64,000 nucleotides of DNA from Asaia bogorensis (GTDB lineage Bacteria; Pseudomonadota; Alphaproteobacteria; Reyranellales; Reyranellaceae): positions 1-64,000 of the forward strand of contig CAMDCE010000016.1 in the NCBI GenBank assembly GCA_945889625.1, in the 5' to 3' direction. Under the pieces are notes generated by a model. That model did no database searches and was not told the DNA's origin. It saw nothing but the letters and a program-made list of their open reading frames with translations. Below are positions 61,774 to 64,000 of this stretch, one piece after another. The stretch's first letter is position 1. Every line of letters begins with the position of its first letter. The position numbers and the translations under genes are program-made.

Positions 61774-62832
61774 TCACACGGCCGCCAGCGGAGCGTGCAG
61801 CTTGGTGCCCCGTACGATGATGCCGCCGCGGTCGCCGACTGTCACGGTGCCGTAGCGCTGGGCGAAAACCTCGGGCAGCGGCCGGGCATGCGAGGCCGCC
61901 AGCCACAGCCGCAGGAGATGGCGGCGGCGGTCCGGTTCGGGCCAGTCCACGAAGGCGGTGCGGTCGTGCAGCATGGTGTGGTTGTGCACGAGCTGCACGT
62001 CGCCCGGCTTGAACTCCATGAACAGATGCAGCCTGGGATCGTTGGCCAGCGAATCGAACAGGTCGAGCGCCTCGACATGCCGGGGCGACAGGCGCGGCGC
62101 GTCGGAAAAGCGCTGCGCCGAGTCGACATACTGGCGCTGGTAGATCGCCGTCAGGAATCCCTTGTGCCAGTTGAACACCGGGATCTCGAAGTAGGGCTTG
62201 TAACCGTCCGGCACCTCGCCGCGCCGGTCGGTGGCGAGCGGCTCGAACAGCAGCTCCAGGAGATCGGGCCTGAGGCGGCGCATTTCGTTGAAGATCGTGG
62301 TCGAGCTCACCAGTGCCGACAGGCCGCCGGATTTTGCCGTCTTAAGGCAGAGCAGGCCGACGATGTCGCAGGAATCGGTGTGATAGGTCTGGCGCTCGTG
62401 GGTCTGATAGATGCGGACATTGGGGTCGCCGACGTCGAGGCCGAGATCCTGGACGTGGCCCAGCACATGGCCCTTGCCGTTCTGCGAGCGCGCGCTGCCG
62501 AGATGGCAGCCCAGCCCGAAGAACGCCGTCGCTGCCTCGCGCATGCTCCAGCGCTCGACGGGCAGGCCGCGCATCAGAAGAAAGCCGCGGCCAGCGAGCA
62601 CCTCGCCCTCGACACGCGCCTTGAGCTTGGGCCCAAGCGTCGGCAGCGGGAAATCCTTTGCGGCGATGGCGGCGATGTCGGCATCGCGTGCGGTCAATGC
62701 CTGGGTTGCAGCCTCGACGTCGGCGATCTCGGCCGCCTCGAGCGGCATCATCCAGTCGGTACGTTTGGCGATCTCGGGCCCGTACCAGGCGGCGGCGCCG
62801 CTCTGTTGCGGCGGAAGCTCGAACGACGACAT
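61774..62832 (-). CDS. TauD/TfdA-family dioxygenase, copy 2
   Basis: 352 residues. YHTDSCD (HxD), LVHNHTMLHDRTAF (distal His) and RHLLRLWLAA (2OG-binding Arg). Longer than copy 1, with an N-terminal extension. Same RGLPVERWS motif. Not next to grpE functionally. Confidence 0.87.
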   Translation of the reverse strand: MSSFELPPQQSGAAAWYGPEIAKRTDWMMPLEAAEIADVEAATQALTARDADIAAIAAKDFPLPTLGPKLKARVEGEVLAGRGFLLMRGLPVERWSMREAATAFFGLGCHLGSARSQNGKGHVLGHVQDLGLDVGDPNVRIYQTHERQTYHTDSCDIVGLLCLKTAKSGGLSALVSSTTIFNEMRRLRPDLLELLFEPLATDRRGEVPDGYKPYFEIPVFNWHKGFLTAIYQRQYVDSAQRFSDAPRLSPRHVEALDLFDSLANDPRLHLFMEFKPGDVQLVHNHTMLHDRTAFVDWPEPDRRRHLLRLWLAASHARPLPEVFAQRYGTVTVGDRGGIIVRGTKLHAPLAAV

Positions 62833-62862
62833 GGTTACGTTTTCACTCTCAGGTTTCCACTC

Positions 62863-63900
62863 TTACGTTTCCCAGGGAAAGCGCGGCGCGAAGAGGTCGT
62901 CGTCGGCAAGCGACAGCCGGAAGTTTTCGGTGGCATTGACGAGCGCGGCGCGGATGCCGGGCTCGAGCGCGCTGTGGCCGGCATCGGGCACCACGACATG
63001 GCGCGCCTCGGGCCAGGCGCGCGCCAGCGCGTCGGCGGTGACCGGCGGGCAGACGATGTCGTAGCGGCCTTGCACAATGGTGCAGGGCAGGCCGCGCACG
63101 CGGCCTAGGTCGGCCCACGGCCAGCCCTCGGGCAGGAAAGTGCCGTGGGCGAAATAGTGGGCTTCGATGCGCGACAGCGCGAGCGCGAAGCCACCGTGGT
63201 CCGATTCGAACGGCGCGCGCGTCGTCGGATAGAGCGTCGAGCAGGCCGCCTCGTAGCGGCTCCAGGCGCGGGCTGCCGGGCGATGGATGTCGGGATTGCG
63301 ATCGATCAGCCGGCGGTAATAGTTGCCAAGGAGGTCGCCGCGTTCGTTCTCCGGCAGATGTTCGGCGAAGTCGCGCCAGGCTTCGGGAAAGATCGTGCGC
63401 ATGCCATGGAGGAACCACTCGATCTCGGGCCGCGCGCCGAGAAAGATTCCCCGCAGGATGAAGGCGGTCACCCGCCCGGGATGCTTCATGCCGTAGGCCA
63501 GTGCCAGCGTGCTGCCCCAGGAACCGCCGAACAGCAGCCAGCGGGCGATGCCGAGATGGCTGCGCAGCTTCTCCATGTCGGCGACCAGATGGTCGGTGGT
63601 GTTGTCCTGCAGGTCGCCCAGCGGCATCGAACGGCCGCAGCCGCGCTGGTCGAACACGACGATGCGGTAGAACTGCGGGTCGAAGAAGCGGCGATGGACC
63701 GGGGCCGACCCTGCTCCCGGGCCGCCATGCAGGAAGACCACCGGCACGCCCTCAGGATTGCCACTTTGCTCCCAGTAGATCGTATGCCGCCCGTCGACCG
63801 CCAGCATGCCGCTGGCATAGGGCGAAATCTCCGAGAACAGGTCGGAGCGAAGCGGGGTTTCTGAACGCGGCATGCGGCTATCCGTCGGCATCACTGCCAT
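62863..63900 (-). CDS. pip: Proline iminopeptidase
   Basis: 345 residues. HGGPGAGSAPVHRRFFDP, FDQRGCGRS, nucleophile GGSWGSTLALAY, acid GRYDIVCPP and final His in DAGHSALEPG. Releases N-terminal proline from peptides. In-frame ATGs at 63891 and 63873 are possible starts. Confidence 0.9.
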   Translation of the reverse strand: MAVMPTDSRMPRSETPLRSDLFSEISPYASGMLAVDGRHTIYWEQSGNPEGVPVVFLHGGPGAGSAPVHRRFFDPQFYRIVVFDQRGCGRSMPLGDLQDNTTDHLVADMEKLRSHLGIARWLLFGGSWGSTLALAYGMKHPGRVTAFILRGIFLGARPEIEWFLHGMRTIFPEAWRDFAEHLPENERGDLLGNYYRRLIDRNPDIHRPAARAWSRYEAACSTLYPTTRAPFESDHGGFALALSRIEAHYFAHGTFLPEGWPWADLGRVRGLPCTIVQGRYDIVCPPVTADALARAWPEARHVVVPDAGHSALEPGIRAALVNATENFRLSLADDDLFAPRFPWET

Positions 63901-63951
63901 AGAGGCCGCCGCCGTGCCAGTCTAAGCTTGCCGGGGCGACGAGGAGGAAGT

Positions 63952-64000
63952 GTGGTTTTTCGCCGTATTTGGCCGCTGGTCGCGCTGCTCATCGCCGCCG
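63952..64000 (+). CDS. Partial gene: secreted or membrane protein N-terminus
   Basis: GTG start after GAGGAGGAAG gives VVFRRIWPLVALLIAA, a signal-peptide-like segment truncated by the window end. Divergent from pip. No function can be read. Confidence 0.45.
   Translation, partial: MVFRRIWPLVALLIAA

Overview
The window is high-GC DNA (roughly two-thirds G+C by eye) with the gene content and order of an alphaproteobacterium. It has the rpmH-rnpA-yidD-yidC-engB(-argB) block, dnaK-dnaJ with dapB and grpE nearby, tetrahydrodipicolinate succinylase (dapD), a nth/DUF2244 pair and a peptide deformylase. Many small palindromic intergenic repeats, TauD and PhyH oxygenases, an SAF-domain oxidoreductase and glutathione S-transferases fit a free-living soil or water organism; a Reyranella-like lineage is my guess, not a demonstrated fact. 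There are no rRNA or tRNA genes, phage modules, transposases or CRISPR arrays that I can support.

Layout. 0.2-7.2 kb: a class III cyclase with TPRs diverges from a tandem duplication of a two-gene unit, each unit being a PAP2/vanadium-haloperoxidase-like enzyme with an N-terminal Asn-Leu repeat followed by a subtilisin-like protease. 7.3-8.2 kb: an SDR protein, then about 0.9 kb of repeat-rich DNA without a convincing gene. 9.1-12.4 kb: a lower-GC 1092-residue protein fusing HIT, phospholipase-D-like, SF2 helicase and DUF3427-like regions, probably acquired and possibly a defence gene. 12.5-15.0 kb: small proteins, including a duplicated small membrane-protein cassette flanking an antitoxin and a broken ParE-like toxin. 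15.1-21.2 kb: PPOX flavoprotein, desaturase, MetX-like hydrolase, SGNH hydrolase, a thioredoxin-like fusion protein and a UGSC-family selenoprotein read through an in-frame UGA. 21.3-30.5 kb: hydrolase, MscS channel, Ldh-type dehydrogenase, GST, cupin, EamA transporter, DUF1499 protein and a sensor kinase. 30.9-32.5 kb: a TetR regulator, a second selenoprotein (an AhpC/TSA peroxiredoxin with Sec at the peroxidatic position) and a small unknown protein. 32.5-35.3 kb: MerA-like flavoprotein, VTT membrane protein and GST. 35.4-41.6 kb: core housekeeping genes. 41.5-48.2 kb: methyltransferase, a GntR-PhyH-SAF cluster, GDPD, M48 protease and LemA. 48.3-56.8 kb: TauD oxygenase, dapD, nudB, MFS transporter, nth, dapB, tag and a HAD dehalogenase. 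56.9-64.0 kb: dnaJ, dnaK, a DUF1848 protein, grpE, a second TauD, proline iminopeptidase and the first bases of a truncated secreted or membrane protein.

The main result is that two reading frames that look interrupted are complete selenoprotein genes: 20646-21173 (Sec95 in a U-G-S-C motif) and 31500-32153 (Sec83 in a U-P-Y-C motif). Each UGA is followed by a potential bacterial SECIS hairpin at suitable spacing. The cell must therefore carry selA/selB/selC/selD elsewhere. The second main result is the duplicated haloperoxidase-like/subtilase pair, which looks like an uncharacterised module. Several repeat families sit at gene ends and appear to supply stop codons or ribosome-binding sequence to neighbouring genes.
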